In this document: positions 15,618-24,291 of the stretch, piece after piece
How the letters are laid out: each line of letters begins with the position of its first letter
Position numbering within the stretch: the stretch's first letter is position 1
Assembly: GCF_016889805.1 (NCBI RefSeq)
Contig: NZ_CP069535.1
Coordinates: 2,356,001-2,420,000 of the forward strand
Length of the DNA stretch: 64,000 nucleotides
Direction: 5' to 3'
Source: Rhodanobacter sp. FDAARGOS 1247
GTDB lineage: Bacteria > Pseudomonadota > Gammaproteobacteria > Xanthomonadales > Rhodanobacteraceae
Translations under genes and position numbers: made by a program
The notes under the pieces: model-generated
Seen by the model: the letters and a program-made list of their open reading frames with translations, nothing else
Told to the model about the DNA's origin: nothing
The model's database searches: none

Positions 15618-16415
15618 ATGAAACACCGCCATCTGCTCGCCACGCTGGCTGCCACGTTGCTGGCCGGCTGCGTCACCTCGCCCACCGGGCGTTCGCAATT
15701 GATGATGGTGTCGGACAGCCAGATGAGCCAGATGGGGCTGACCGCGTTCAACGACATGCGCAAGCAGGGCAAGTTCGTCGACGCGCCGCGCGAGCGCGCC
15801 TACGCCACCTGCGTGTCCAGCGCGCTGATCGCGGTACTGCCGCCGCCATGGAACACCCAGCAGTGGGAGGTGCAGATCGTCGACGACGACAGCGCCAACG
15901 CGTTCGCCCTGCCCGGCGGCCGCATCGGCGTGAACAAGGGCATGTTCAAGCTGGCCAGCAACCAGGACCAGTTGGCCGTGGTGCTGGGGCATGAGTTGTC
16001 GCACGTGGTGGCGCGGCACGGCGCGGAACGCGTGTCGGACAACATGGCGACCCAGGCGGCGGTGGCGGCCGGCACGATCTACGCCGGCACCCGCGGCACC
16101 AATGCCGGCTATGCGGCCGCCGCGCTGGGCCTCGGCGCCCAGGTCGGCATCCTGCTGCCGTTCTCGCGCACCCAGGAAAGCGAGGCGGACACGCTGGGCC
16201 AGCGCTACATGGCGCAGGCCGGTTTCGACCCGCGGGCGGCGGTGACGCTGTGGGAAAAGATGGGTGCCCAGGGTGGCAGCAAGCCGCCGGCGTTCCTGTC
16301 CACCCATCCGTCCTCGGGAAACCGCGCCCAGGCGCTGAACCGGCAGGCCGAGCAGTTGCTGCCGGCGTACCAGCAGGCGCGCAGCAGCGGGCATGCGCCG
16401 AACTGCCGGATGTAG
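15618..16415 (+). CDS. M48 family metallopeptidase lipoprotein
   Basis: A 265-aa lipoprotein: the signal peptide LLATLAATLLAGC ends in a lipobox with Cys18. The zinc site HELSH is at residues 125-129 (VVLGHELSHVVARHGAE), and the third ligand is in the ESEADTLGQRYM segment. It resembles the LoiP/YcaL/BepA-like M48 peptidases that act on outer-membrane proteins from the periplasmic side. ATG at 15618 has AGGGG 8 nt upstream. The N-terminal region is read on the plus strand, diverging from the TetR gene. It is probably monocistronic, followed by an inverted repeat. Confidence 0.88.
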   Translation: MKHRHLLATLAATLLAGCVTSPTGRSQLMMVSDSQMSQMGLTAFNDMRKQGKFVDAPRERAYATCVSSALIAVLPPPWNTQQWEVQIVDDDSANAFALPGGRIGVNKGMFKLASNQDQLAVVLGHELSHVVARHGAERVSDNMATQAAVAAGTIYAGTRGTNAGYAAAALGLGAQVGILLPFSRTQESEADTLGQRYMAQAGFDPRAAVTLWEKMGAQGGSKPPAFLSTHPSSGNRAQALNRQAEQLLPAYQQARSSGHAPNCRM

Positions 16416-16534
16416 GGGGCCGCAGCCCGCTTCCGGAGTCGGCCGCGCCGCGCCCGAAGCCTCCATACGCAGGCGCCTTGCTGCGCCGCGGCACCACCTG
16501 CGGGGGTGACGTACTAAACTTGACGCTTTGATTC

Positions 16535-16560
16535 ATCGCCCCGGCTCCGGTCGGGGCGAT
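16535..16560. terminator. Inverted repeat between the M48 peptidase and leucine dehydrogenase
   Basis: Nine-bp arms ATCGCCCCG and CGGGGCGAT with an 8-nt loop, 120 nt past the peptidase stop. There is no U tract; it may be a terminator or a leader hairpin of the next gene. Confidence 0.35.
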
Positions 16561-16660
16561 CAGTTTCAGGCGTTTTCAAACCCCCGGCGAAGTCCCGCAT
16601 GCTCTCCGCCACCCTCTGTAGATGCCCACCGGCACCGTAAATCATGGAGTCACCGTTCCA

Positions 16661-17764
16661 ATGATCTTTGAAACCATCGCCAACACCGGTCACGAAGAAG
16701 TCGTGTTCTGCCACAACAAGGACGCCGGCCTGAAGGCCATCATCGCGATCCACAACACGGTGCTGGGCCCCGCGCTCGGCGGCCTGCGCATGTGGCCGTA
16801 CAAGACCGAGCAGGAGGCGGTGAACGACGTGCTGCGCCTGTCGCGCGGCATGACGTTCAAGAACGCGGTGGCCGGCCTGAACCTGGGCGGCGGCAAGGCG
16901 GTGATCATCGGCGATCCGAGCAAGGACAAGTCCGAGGCGCTGTTCCGCGCGTTCGGCCGCTTCGTCAACTCGTTGAACGGCCGCTACATCACCGCCGAGG
17001 ACGTCGGCATCGACGTCAACGACATGGAATACGTGTTCCGCGAAACCGAATACGTCACCGGCGTGCACCAGGTGCACGGCGGTTCGGGCGACCCGTCGCC
17101 GTTCACCGCCTACGGCACCCTGCAAGGCCTGATGGCCACGCTGCAGGCGAAGCATGGCAACGAGGACGTGGGCAAGTACAGCTATGCCGTGCAGGGCTGC
17201 GGCCACGTCGGCGGCGAGTACATCAAGCTGCTGCGCGAACAGGGCGCCAAGGTGTTCGTCACCGACATCAACAAGGAAGCGGTGCAGCGCTGCGTCGACG
17301 AGTTGGGTTGCGAAGCGGTGGGCCTGGACGAAATCTACGACGTGGATGCGGACGTCTATTCGCCGTGCGCCCTGGGCGGCACCGTCAACGAGCAGACCAT
17401 CGACCGCATCAAGGCGAAGATCATCTGCGGTCCGGCCAACAACCAGCTGGCCACCGACGAGATCGGCGACGAGCTGCAGCGTCGCGGCGTGCTGTATGCG
17501 CCGGACTACGCGGTCAACGCCGGCGGCGTGATGAACGTGTCGCTGGAAATCGACGGCTACAACCGCGAGCGCGCGATGCGCATGATGCGCACGATCTACT
17601 ACAACCTGGGCCGCATCTTCGAGATCTCCAAGACCCAGAACATCCCGACCTACAAGGCGGCTGACCGCCTTGCCGAAGAGCGCATCAACGCGATCGGCAA
17701 GATCAAGCTGGCGCACATGGGCAATGGCGGCACCCGCTTCCAGGGTCGCATGCGCGGTCAGTAA
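16661..17764 (+). CDS. ldh: Leucine dehydrogenase
   Basis: A 367-aa Glu/Leu/Phe/Val dehydrogenase family enzyme that oxidatively deaminates leucine, valine and isoleucine with NAD+ to the 2-oxo acids. It begins MIFETIANTGHEEVVFCHNK, as in Bacillus leucine dehydrogenase. Substrate and catalytic lysines lie in MTFKNAVAG (Lys67) and LGGGKAVI (Lys79). The dinucleotide-binding motif QGCGHVGG is near residue 180, and the C-terminal DYAVNAGGVMNV is typical. An in-frame ATG at 16622 would add 13 residues; the later start fits the family better. Strong tandem terminators follow. It supplies substrates to the acyl-CoA steps encoded nearby (isovaleryl-CoA dehydrogenase, IcmF). Confidence 0.92.
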   Translation: MIFETIANTGHEEVVFCHNKDAGLKAIIAIHNTVLGPALGGLRMWPYKTEQEAVNDVLRLSRGMTFKNAVAGLNLGGGKAVIIGDPSKDKSEALFRAFGRFVNSLNGRYITAEDVGIDVNDMEYVFRETEYVTGVHQVHGGSGDPSPFTAYGTLQGLMATLQAKHGNEDVGKYSYAVQGCGHVGGEYIKLLREQGAKVFVTDINKEAVQRCVDELGCEAVGLDEIYDVDADVYSPCALGGTVNEQTIDRIKAKIICGPANNQLATDEIGDELQRRGVLYAPDYAVNAGGVMNVSLEIDGYNRERAMRMMRTIYYNLGRIFEISKTQNIPTYKAADRLAEERINAIGKIKLAHMGNGGTRFQGRMRGQ

Positions 17765-17776
17765 GCGCGCCACCAG

Positions 17777-17843
17777 GGGCCTGCCGGTCTGCCGGCAGGC
17801 CCTGTTTCCGCAAGGGCCTGCCGTCGATCGCGGCAGGCCTTTG
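17777..17843 (+). terminator. Tandem hairpin terminators after leucine dehydrogenase
   Basis: The first hairpin has perfect 11-bp arms GGGCCTGCCGG/CCGGCAGGCCC with loop TCTG (17777-17802), then TGTTT. The second has arms GGCCTGCCG/CGGCAGGCC (17815-17839), then TTT. The two share the GGCCTGCCG arm, suggesting duplication. Confidence 0.75.
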
Positions 17844-17890
17844 CGCATCTGCGACAGCCCACGAATAATCGGAAGCCGGAGGTGCCACGG

Positions 17891-19447
17891 ATGCGCAGGA
17901 TCATGATCTGGATGGGTTGGGCCGTGCTGGCCCTGGTGCTGCTGGTCGCCAGCGGCCTGTTGCTGGCCGACCACCTGACCCCGCGCGCCAGCGGCGCCGC
18001 CAGCACGACCCTGCCGCTGCAGGCGGCACAGACCCCGATCGATCGCGAACTGGCACCCTATCTCGCCGCCCACCCGGGGCAGACCGCGGCGACCCTGCTG
18101 CATGACGGCCTGGACGCGTTTGCCGTGCGCGCCGCTTCCGCGCGCATCGCCGGGCGCAGCCTCGACCTGCAGTACTACATGTGGCACGACGACCTGGTCG
18201 GCCATCTGCTGGCGCGCGAGGTGTACGCCGCCGCCGAGCGTGGCGTGCGCGTACGCCTGCTGATCGACGACATCAACACCCAGGGCCTCGACCCGGCGCT
18301 GCTGGCACTGGATGCGCACCCGAATATCGAAGTGCGCCTGTACAACCCGTTCCGCAACCGCAGCGGCGTGTGGCGCCTGCTGGAGATGGTGCAGCGCTTC
18401 TTCAGCGTCAACCATCGCATGCACAACAAGGCGTGGATCGTCGACGGCCGGCTCGCCGTGGTCGGCGGGCGCAACATCGGTGACGAGTATTTCGACGCCG
18501 CCAGCCGGGTGAATTTCCGCGACCTGGACATGCTGCTGCTTGGCCCGGCGGTGGCGGACGCCAGCACGATCTTCGACGCGTTCTGGAACTCCAGCGCCGT
18601 CGTGCCGATCGAGGCGCTGAACCCGCAGACGCCGGAACACCTGCAGCAGATCGTGTCGCGGCTCGGCCAGGAATCCGCCGGGCCCGACGCGCAGGTGTAT
18701 CTGCAACGGGTTGCCGCATCGCCGTCCGCACAACAGCTGGCCAACCACGAGTTGTCCATGCACTGGAGCGCCAACATCGTGGTCGCCTCCGATCCGCCGC
18801 TGAAGTTCCGCTCCACCGATCGCGGCAGCTGGTTGCAGCCGCGCCTCACCGCACATCTCGCGGGCGCGCACAGCGAGGTGATGCTGATCTCGCCCTACTT
18901 CGTGCCCGGCAGGAACGGCACGGCCACCCTGGTCGGGCTGGCGCACGCAGGTGCACGGGTGGGCGTGATCACCAATTCGCTGGCCGCGAACGACGTGCCG
19001 GCCGTGCACAGCGGCTACGACCGCTACCGCCGCAAGCTTCTGGAGGGTGGCGTGCACCTGTTCGAGATCCGCCGCAATGGCCCGAAGCCGGCCCAGGGCC
19101 TGTTCGGCAGCAGCGGCGCCAGCCTGCACACCAAGGCCTTCGTGATCGACGGCGAACGCGGTTTCGTGGGCTCGTTCAACATCGACCCGCGCTCGGCCAA
19201 CCTCAACACCGAAATGGGCGTGCTGTTCGCCGATGCCGGGCTGGCCCGCGACCTGCGCCAGGAGTATCTGCGCCTGGCCTCGCCCGCCCTGAGCTACCAG
19301 GTGCAGCGGCGCCCGGACGGCTCGCTGCAATGGCTGGACGCCAGCAGCCAGCCGCCGCGCTTGCTGGACCACGAGCCCGACGCCGGCTGGTGGCTGCGCG
19401 CCACCACCCGCGTGATGAGCTGGCTGCCGATCGAATCGCAGCTGTAA
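17891..19447 (+). CDS. Cardiolipin synthase C-like phospholipase D protein
   Basis: A 518-aa protein with an N-terminal membrane anchor (WMGWAVLALVLLVASGLLLA) and two HKD motifs: HNKAWIVDG (His near residue 178) and HTKAFVIDGE (His near residue 413). These are the catalytic pairs of the phospholipase D superfamily. The sequence around SLDLQYYMWHDDLVGHLLAR and RLLIDDINTQGLD is typical of ClsC/YmdC, which makes cardiolipin from phosphatidylglycerol and phosphatidylethanolamine. ATG at 17891 was preferred over GTG 17882 because GGAGG lies 8 nt upstream of it. No YmdB-like partner is adjacent. It is likely periplasmic-facing at the inner membrane. Confidence 0.85.
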   Translation: MRRIMIWMGWAVLALVLLVASGLLLADHLTPRASGAASTTLPLQAAQTPIDRELAPYLAAHPGQTAATLLHDGLDAFAVRAASARIAGRSLDLQYYMWHDDLVGHLLAREVYAAAERGVRVRLLIDDINTQGLDPALLALDAHPNIEVRLYNPFRNRSGVWRLLEMVQRFFSVNHRMHNKAWIVDGRLAVVGGRNIGDEYFDAASRVNFRDLDMLLLGPAVADASTIFDAFWNSSAVVPIEALNPQTPEHLQQIVSRLGQESAGPDAQVYLQRVAASPSAQQLANHELSMHWSANIVVASDPPLKFRSTDRGSWLQPRLTAHLAGAHSEVMLISPYFVPGRNGTATLVGLAHAGARVGVITNSLAANDVPAVHSGYDRYRRKLLEGGVHLFEIRRNGPKPAQGLFGSSGASLHTKAFVIDGERGFVGSFNIDPRSANLNTEMGVLFADAGLARDLRQEYLRLASPALSYQVQRRPDGSLQWLDASSQPPRLLDHEPDAGWWLRATTRVMSWLPIESQL

Positions 19448-19513
19448 CTCCCTTGGGCGGGCATCGCCGGCGTTGGCGGGCCGCGTGGGTTAAAATCGCC
19501 GTTCTGCACACCC

Positions 19514-20683
19514 ATGGAGTTCGTGATGCGCCCGTTTCCGCTTGGAGAAGACATCGACCTGCTGCGCGAATCCGTGCATGCGTTTGCGGAAAAGGAGATC
19601 GCCCCGCGCGCCGACAGGATCGACCGCGATAACCTGTTCCCGGCCGACCTGTGGCGCAAGTTCGGCGAGATGGGCCTGCTCGGCGTGACGGTTGCCGAGG
19701 AGTACGGCGGCAGCGGCATGGGCTTCCTGGCGCACATGGTGGCGATGGAGGAAATCTCCCGCGCATCCGGTTCGGTCGGGCTTTCGTATGGCGCGCACTC
19801 CAACCTGTGCGTCAACAACATCTTCCACAACGGCAACGAGGCGCAGAAGCAGAAGTACCTGCCGAAACTTTGCAGCGGCGAGTACGTGGGCGCGCTGGCG
19901 ATGAGCGAGCCCGGCGCCGGTTCCGACGTGGTCGGCTCGATGAGCTGCAAGGCCGAGCTGCGCGGCGACGTGTGGGTCGCCAACGGCAACAAGATGTGGA
20001 TCACCAACGGCCCGGACGCCGACGTGCTGCTGGTCTACATGCGCACCGCGCCGCGCACCGCCGGCAGCCGCTGCATGACCGCCTTCATCGTCGAGAAGGG
20101 CATGAAGGGTTTTTCCACGGCGCAGAAGCTCGACAAGCTGGGCATGCGCGGCTCCAACACCTGCGAGCTGGTGTTCGACAACTGCGAGATCCCCGCCGAG
20201 AACATCGTGGGCGAGGTCAACGAAGGCGTGCGCGTGCTGATGAACGGCCTGGACACCGAACGGCTGGTGCTGTCCGGCGGCCCGATCGGCCTGATGCAGG
20301 CGGCGCTCGACCTGGCCCTGCCCTACGTGCGCGAGCGCAAGCAGTTCAACGCGCCGATCGGCACCTTCGGCGTGATGCAGGCGAAGATCGCCGACATGTA
20401 CACCGCGCTGCAGAGCTCACGCGGCTTCGCCTACATGGTGGCGCAGCAGTTCGACGCGGGCGTGAAGTCGCGCATCGACCCGGCCGCCTGCCTGCTCAAC
20501 GCCTCGGTCAATGCGGTGCAGGTGGCGCTGGAAGCGATCCAGACGCTGGGCGGCAACGGCTACATCAACGAGTTCCCCGCCGGCCGCCTGCTGCGCGACG
20601 CCAAGCTCTACGAGATCGGCGCCGGCACCAACGAGATCCGCCGCATGCTGATCGGCCGCGAGCTTTTCCACGGCAAGGCGTGA
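19514..20683 (+). CDS. liuA: Isovaleryl-CoA dehydrogenase
   Basis: A 389-aa acyl-CoA dehydrogenase that oxidises isovaleryl-CoA to 3-methylcrotonyl-CoA with FAD in leucine breakdown. [17 protein letters not shown] and [15 protein letters not shown] are the family signatures. The catalytic Glu sits in [17 protein letters not shown] (residue ~249), the isovaleryl-specific position, rather than in the C-terminal position used by most acyl-CoA dehydrogenases. ETLGGNGY-like motif: [23 protein letters not shown] at 19514 matches the family start. Unlike typical liu clusters it is not followed by the carboxylase genes: a glycan locus intervenes, and methylcrotonoyl-CoA carboxylase beta is 18 kb away. 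Confidence 0.92.
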   Translation: MEFVMRPFPLGEDIDLLRESVHAFAEKEIAPRADRIDRDNLFPADLWRKFGEMGLLGVTVAEEYGGSGMGFLAHMVAMEEISRASGSVGLSYGAHSNLCVNNIFHNGNEAQKQKYLPKLCSGEYVGALAMSEPGAGSDVVGSMSCKAELRGDVWVANGNKMWITNGPDADVLLVYMRTAPRTAGSRCMTAFIVEKGMKGFSTAQKLDKLGMRGSNTCELVFDNCEIPAENIVGEVNEGVRVLMNGLDTERLVLSGGPIGLMQAALDLALPYVRERKQFNAPIGTFGVMQAKIADMYTALQSSRGFAYMVAQQFDAGVKSRIDPAACLLNASVNAVQVALEAIQTLGGNGYINEFPAGRLLRDAKLYEIGAGTNEIRRMLIGRELFHGKA

Positions 20684-20691
20684 CGAGATCT

Positions 20692-20730
20692 GGTGCGAAT
20701 GACCGGCGTTTCCACCCGATCATTCGCACC
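20692..20730. terminator. Bidirectional hairpin between liuA and the glycosidase gene
   Basis: Perfect 11-bp arms GGTGCGAATGA and TCATTCGCACC around 17 nt, placed between two convergent genes (stops at 20683 and 20742). It is probably a shared terminator, although U-rich tails are short. Confidence 0.5.
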
Positions 20731-20741
20731 ACCCCGGAGTA

Positions 20742-22805
20742 TCAGGAACCCGCCACCGGCGTCAGCTCCAGCGTCAACACCTCGAACGGCGCCAGCGTGA
20801 TCGTGCCTGGTTTGTCCGCATCAAGTGTCATTCCGGGCTTGGCCGCATCGCTTTTCCACGGACTGTGCGCATGGAAACGGCGCGCCGCGCCAGCAGGAAG
20901 TTCCAGCTGACGTTGCAGGTCGACCACCGCCAGCTGCGCGTGGTCACCCGGATTGCGCAGGGTGATGATCGACTTGCGCGGCGACCACGCTGCCCAACCG
21001 TATACGTCGAGCCGATCCGGATCGCCGCCGATCCAGTGTGTGTCGCGCAGCACGTCAGCGTTCGCGTGCGACCAGTTCGCCGCTTCGGCCAGCACGTCCC
21101 AGTCGTGGTCGCTCAGCAGCGACGGCGTGATGTACAGCTCCTGCAGCTCGGTGCCGCTGGCGAAGTACGAGTGCACCTCGTTGGCGAAGTCGTGGCCCGG
21201 ATCGGTGTTGAGCTTGCGGTTCTCCTTCGCGTAGATGATGCCGTGGAGCATCAGCGAGTTGATCGGGAACAGCGGCCCCTTCAGCACGATGTTGCGGTAG
21301 GTCTGCGCATCGCGATAGGTGATCCACTGCTCGCGCGTGCTGCCGACGCCGGTTTCGCTGTCGTCCTCGCCGTCGCGCCAGATGGTGTCGGCGTAGCGCA
21401 GCCAGAACGGCGACGCCCAGGTCCCGGTGGTGAGGTTGATGAAGGTGTCCGGCTTGGCCGCGCGGATGTCGTCGATCAACTGGATCGCCGCCGCGAAGTC
21501 ACTGTCGAAGCGGCTGCCCGGGAACACCTTGTCGGCGTTGCCGGTGCCGTCGAACTTGAACTGGTTGATGCCGTCCTTTTTGACCAGGTCCATCACCGCG
21601 TCGTGGAAGCGCTGGTAGTACTTCGGCCCGGACAGGGCCAGGCCGCCGTCGATGATTTCGTAACCCGCCTGGGCACCGCGTTCCGCGCGCTCCTTCGCGG
21701 GCGGGCCGTAGCCGCCCCACGGCGACAGCCACACGCCCGGCGCGGCGCCGTACTTTGCGGCGGCTTCGCGCAGCGGCACGAAACCATGCGGAAAGTCCTT
21801 GCTGAAGTGCCAGCTGCCGCTGCGGTCGTCCCAGCCATCGTCGAACAGGAACGAATCCAGTTTCACGCCGCGCTTCACGTGCAGCTCGGTGCCCACCGTG
21901 TTGATGCGGTCCAGCGCCTGCGCCTCGGTATACGGCGTGAAGTAGCCGATGTCGTACCAGGAGTTGTAGTGCAGGAACGGCCGGTACGGGTGCGCCCGCT
22001 CGCGCTCGACGTAGCCGGCGAAGTCGCGCCGCAGCTGGCCGTCGCGCACCACGCCGACCACTGCCGAATAGTCGACGGTCTTGCCCTTTTCCAGCGGCAG
22101 CGTGCGCGACAATGTGAGCTTCACTTCGTTGTGCCGCACCGCGCTGTCCGATTGCGGGTTCTCGAAACCGAGGTAGACGTTGCCGGCCACCACCGGCGAG
22201 CCGTTCACGCTGCCAACTACTTCGGCGTCCACCAGCTGCGTTTCCAGCAGCGACACCTTGGCGATCTTCTCGTCCTGCTTCAGCGCGGCGATGCTGACCA
22301 CCTCGCGCAGGTAGGGCGAACCGTCACGCTGCACCAGTTTCCAGTCCACCCGGAAGCGGCCATTCGCGTCACCGAAGCTGGCCTCGACCGCCCGGCCAGG
22401 CTGGCGCATGGCGAGGCGCGAAGCCTTCGCGTCCACGGGCAGCGGGCGGGCGCGCGGCGGCGACAGCAGCTTCATGTCGGAAGCCTTGATCGTGCTGCCG
22501 TCGACCAGCAACAGCGCGAACGGCGCGGGCACGGCGAACGTGCGGTCGTGCGCCCGGTCGGTCATCGTCATGTCGACGAGCCGCTTGCCATCGAGCTTCC
22601 ATGTCGCCTCGATCGCGGCGTTGCCGAAACGCTCCACGCCATGCCGATCGGCGAAGGTCGCTGCGCCGGGTTCGAGTACAGCCTTGTCCCGGACGGTGCC
22701 GTCACCGGCGTGTGCCGTGCTGAAACCCGTCAGCGCGGCCAACAGGCAGGAAGCCAGCACGCTCATGCGCGACAGGCGAAAGGGATGCGGATGCGTTGCT
22801 GCCAT
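20742..22805 (-). CDS. Secreted alpha-galactosidase-like glycoside hydrolase
   Basis: A 687-aa protein with a signal peptide (VLASCLLAALTGFSTAHA). An N-terminal beta domain precedes a TIM barrel of the GH36/clan GH-D kind: FLHYNSWYDIGYF, LDSFLFDDGWDDRSG (about residue 320) and the probable nucleophile in NQFKFDGTGNAD (about residue 417). A C-terminal beta domain ends it. Clan GH-D enzymes hydrolyse terminal alpha-galactosides or alpha-N-acetylgalactosaminides; which one is not decided by sequence alone. Related entries are often mislabelled enterotoxin. It is the most downstream gene of the minus-strand run TonB receptor, lectin protein, glycosidase, and fits extracellular or periplasmic glycan breakdown. 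Confidence 0.7.
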   Translation of the reverse strand: MAATHPHPFRLSRMSVLASCLLAALTGFSTAHAGDGTVRDKAVLEPGAATFADRHGVERFGNAAIEATWKLDGKRLVDMTMTDRAHDRTFAVPAPFALLLVDGSTIKASDMKLLSPPRARPLPVDAKASRLAMRQPGRAVEASFGDANGRFRVDWKLVQRDGSPYLREVVSIAALKQDEKIAKVSLLETQLVDAEVVGSVNGSPVVAGNVYLGFENPQSDSAVRHNEVKLTLSRTLPLEKGKTVDYSAVVGVVRDGQLRRDFAGYVERERAHPYRPFLHYNSWYDIGYFTPYTEAQALDRINTVGTELHVKRGVKLDSFLFDDGWDDRSGSWHFSKDFPHGFVPLREAAAKYGAAPGVWLSPWGGYGPPAKERAERGAQAGYEIIDGGLALSGPKYYQRFHDAVMDLVKKDGINQFKFDGTGNADKVFPGSRFDSDFAAAIQLIDDIRAAKPDTFINLTTGTWASPFWLRYADTIWRDGEDDSETGVGSTREQWITYRDAQTYRNIVLKGPLFPINSLMLHGIIYAKENRKLNTDPGHDFANEVHSYFASGTELQELYITPSLLSDHDWDVLAEAANWSHANADVLRDTHWIGGDPDRLDVYGWAAWSPRKSIITLRNPGDHAQLAVVDLQRQLELPAGAARRFHAHSPWKSDAAKPGMTLDADKPGTITLAPFEVLTLELTPVAGS

Positions 22806-22930
22806 GGTTGCCTCTCGTGTTGATTCATTGATATCCACCCGCCGGTTGCGCTCGATGCCCGGTGCCAGTGCGGCTTCGCATGACGATGGGCGATGGCGGC
22901 ATCGAGCGGCAGGTCGCCCTGCAGACACGC

Positions 22931-24178
22931 TTACAGCTGCCTGGGTATCCACTGCTGATAGTCGGACGAATTGCAATCCGCCAGATTCACCGTGCTGTTC
23001 TGGCCGGCATCGCCGGCTGCGTTCAGGCATTGACCGGAGCCCACGTTGAACCAGGCCTCCGAGCCCGGCATGTACAGCCACTCCTGATTGCTGTCGGCGG
23101 TGCAGCTTGCGGCAAGTACGGCACTGCTGCCGTTTGCCTGCAGGCATACGTTGCGATCGATCAGATTCAACCGGTTGCCGACATCGTTCGCCAGCAGCTG
23201 GTTGCCCACCGCCCAGGACGAGCTGTCGCTGCCCGCACAGACATTGAGGCCCAGATGGTTGCCGCCCAACGTATCCGCGCAGTAGTGCTGGACGCGGTTC
23301 CGGGCGATGAAAGGCGCCCCGGGCGGCTGGTTGATGGTGGCGATGGCCGTCTTGTCCGGGTTCATCATCGAACTGGCGATGGACGCGCAATCGCCATAGG
23401 TTTCTGTCGAGGCGTTGTTGGTCTGCACGGCATTGCCCGCGGGATCGTACATGACCGGAGCGTAGAACACCGCCGTCGTGGGCGGCACCTGGGAGCAGGA
23501 GGAATACTGCTGCGATCCCTGGGTGAAGTTTTCGACGAACTGCGGCACGACCGCCTGCAACAGGCCGTTGCCCGCCGGCGAATGGATGGTTCCGATCACC
23601 GTGGTCGTGCCGGTGTCCTCATCGGTGATGGAGGCCTGCCACAGGTAGTTTTCGCCGGCGTCGGCCGCGCCCGCAGGGATCGTCGTCTTTCCCGCGTACT
23701 CCACGTGCAAGGTGTACCTGGCCCCTTCCCTCCACGCCGGCTCCTTGCTGCCTTTGGTGGTGAACAGGCATTGAGTGCCGGTACCCTCGCCACCGAATGC
23801 CCGGCACACCGCACCGGAGGCGGAGCCGGGTTTGTCGACACTGGAATCGTAGGTCTGGCCGAAGATCGAAAAGAGAACGGTCTTGGTCTTTTTCGAATTC
23901 TGCTGGATCCCGGCATAGCCGCCCTGGTTGACGTTGACCGTCCAGAAAAACTGGCTGGCGTAGAACGTATTGCCGTTGTTGCCAGGCTCACGGGTCACCC
24001 GGATGGAAGCATCGATCCCGTTGTAACCGTACAAGCCGTCGGCGTTCGCGACGGTCGAGGCGGGATAGTAGTAGTGATTCGCCGCCATGCCGCCCGCAAT
24101 CACGGCGTGCGCCGGGCCGGCCAGGAAGGCTCCGATACCTGCAAGCCCATAGGCGAGATGCAACAGATATTTTTTCAT
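22931..24178 (-). CDS. Secreted DUF3472 / ricin-B lectin protein
   Basis: A 415-aa protein with a signal peptide (LAYGLAGIGAFLAGPAHA). Residues ~35-250 resemble DUF3472: HYYYPASTVANADGLYGYN, FYASQFFWTVNVNQGGYAGI, and a LFSIFG strand. The C-terminal ~130 residues form a ricin-type beta-trefoil lectin, with NQEWLY near residue 365 and YQQWIP near the end as QxW motifs, plus paired cysteines. It probably binds a glycan outside the cell or in the periplasm. ATG at 24178 has GAGG 7 nt upstream. It lies between the TonB receptor and the glycosidase on one strand, so the three probably act on the same carbohydrate. Confidence 0.72.
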   Translation of the reverse strand: MKKYLLHLAYGLAGIGAFLAGPAHAVIAGGMAANHYYYPASTVANADGLYGYNGIDASIRVTREPGNNGNTFYASQFFWTVNVNQGGYAGIQQNSKKTKTVLFSIFGQTYDSSVDKPGSASGAVCRAFGGEGTGTQCLFTTKGSKEPAWREGARYTLHVEYAGKTTIPAGAADAGENYLWQASITDEDTGTTTVIGTIHSPAGNGLLQAVVPQFVENFTQGSQQYSSCSQVPPTTAVFYAPVMYDPAGNAVQTNNASTETYGDCASIASSMMNPDKTAIATINQPPGAPFIARNRVQHYCADTLGGNHLGLNVCAGSDSSSWAVGNQLLANDVGNRLNLIDRNVCLQANGSSAVLAASCTADSNQEWLYMPGSEAWFNVGSGQCLNAAGDAGQNSTVNLADCNSSDYQQWIPRQL

Positions 24179-24291
24179 GGGATACCTCGGTGGATAAGCG
24201 AAGGTGATGCCGTCGGCCGCGCGGCGCGGGAACGTGGTTCGCGGACAATCAGCAGGGGCGTCGCACCGTATCGGCGCGACGCCCTGCGTCC

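Noticed and set aside
16622..16660. Upstream ATG of leucine dehydrogenase
   Set aside because: It would add 13 residues (MPTGTVNHGVTVP) not present in family members; the later ATG matches the usual N-terminus.
16514..19372. A 952-codon minus-strand frame across leucine dehydrogenase and the phospholipase D gene
   Set aside because: Antisense shadow caused by high GC at third codon positions.
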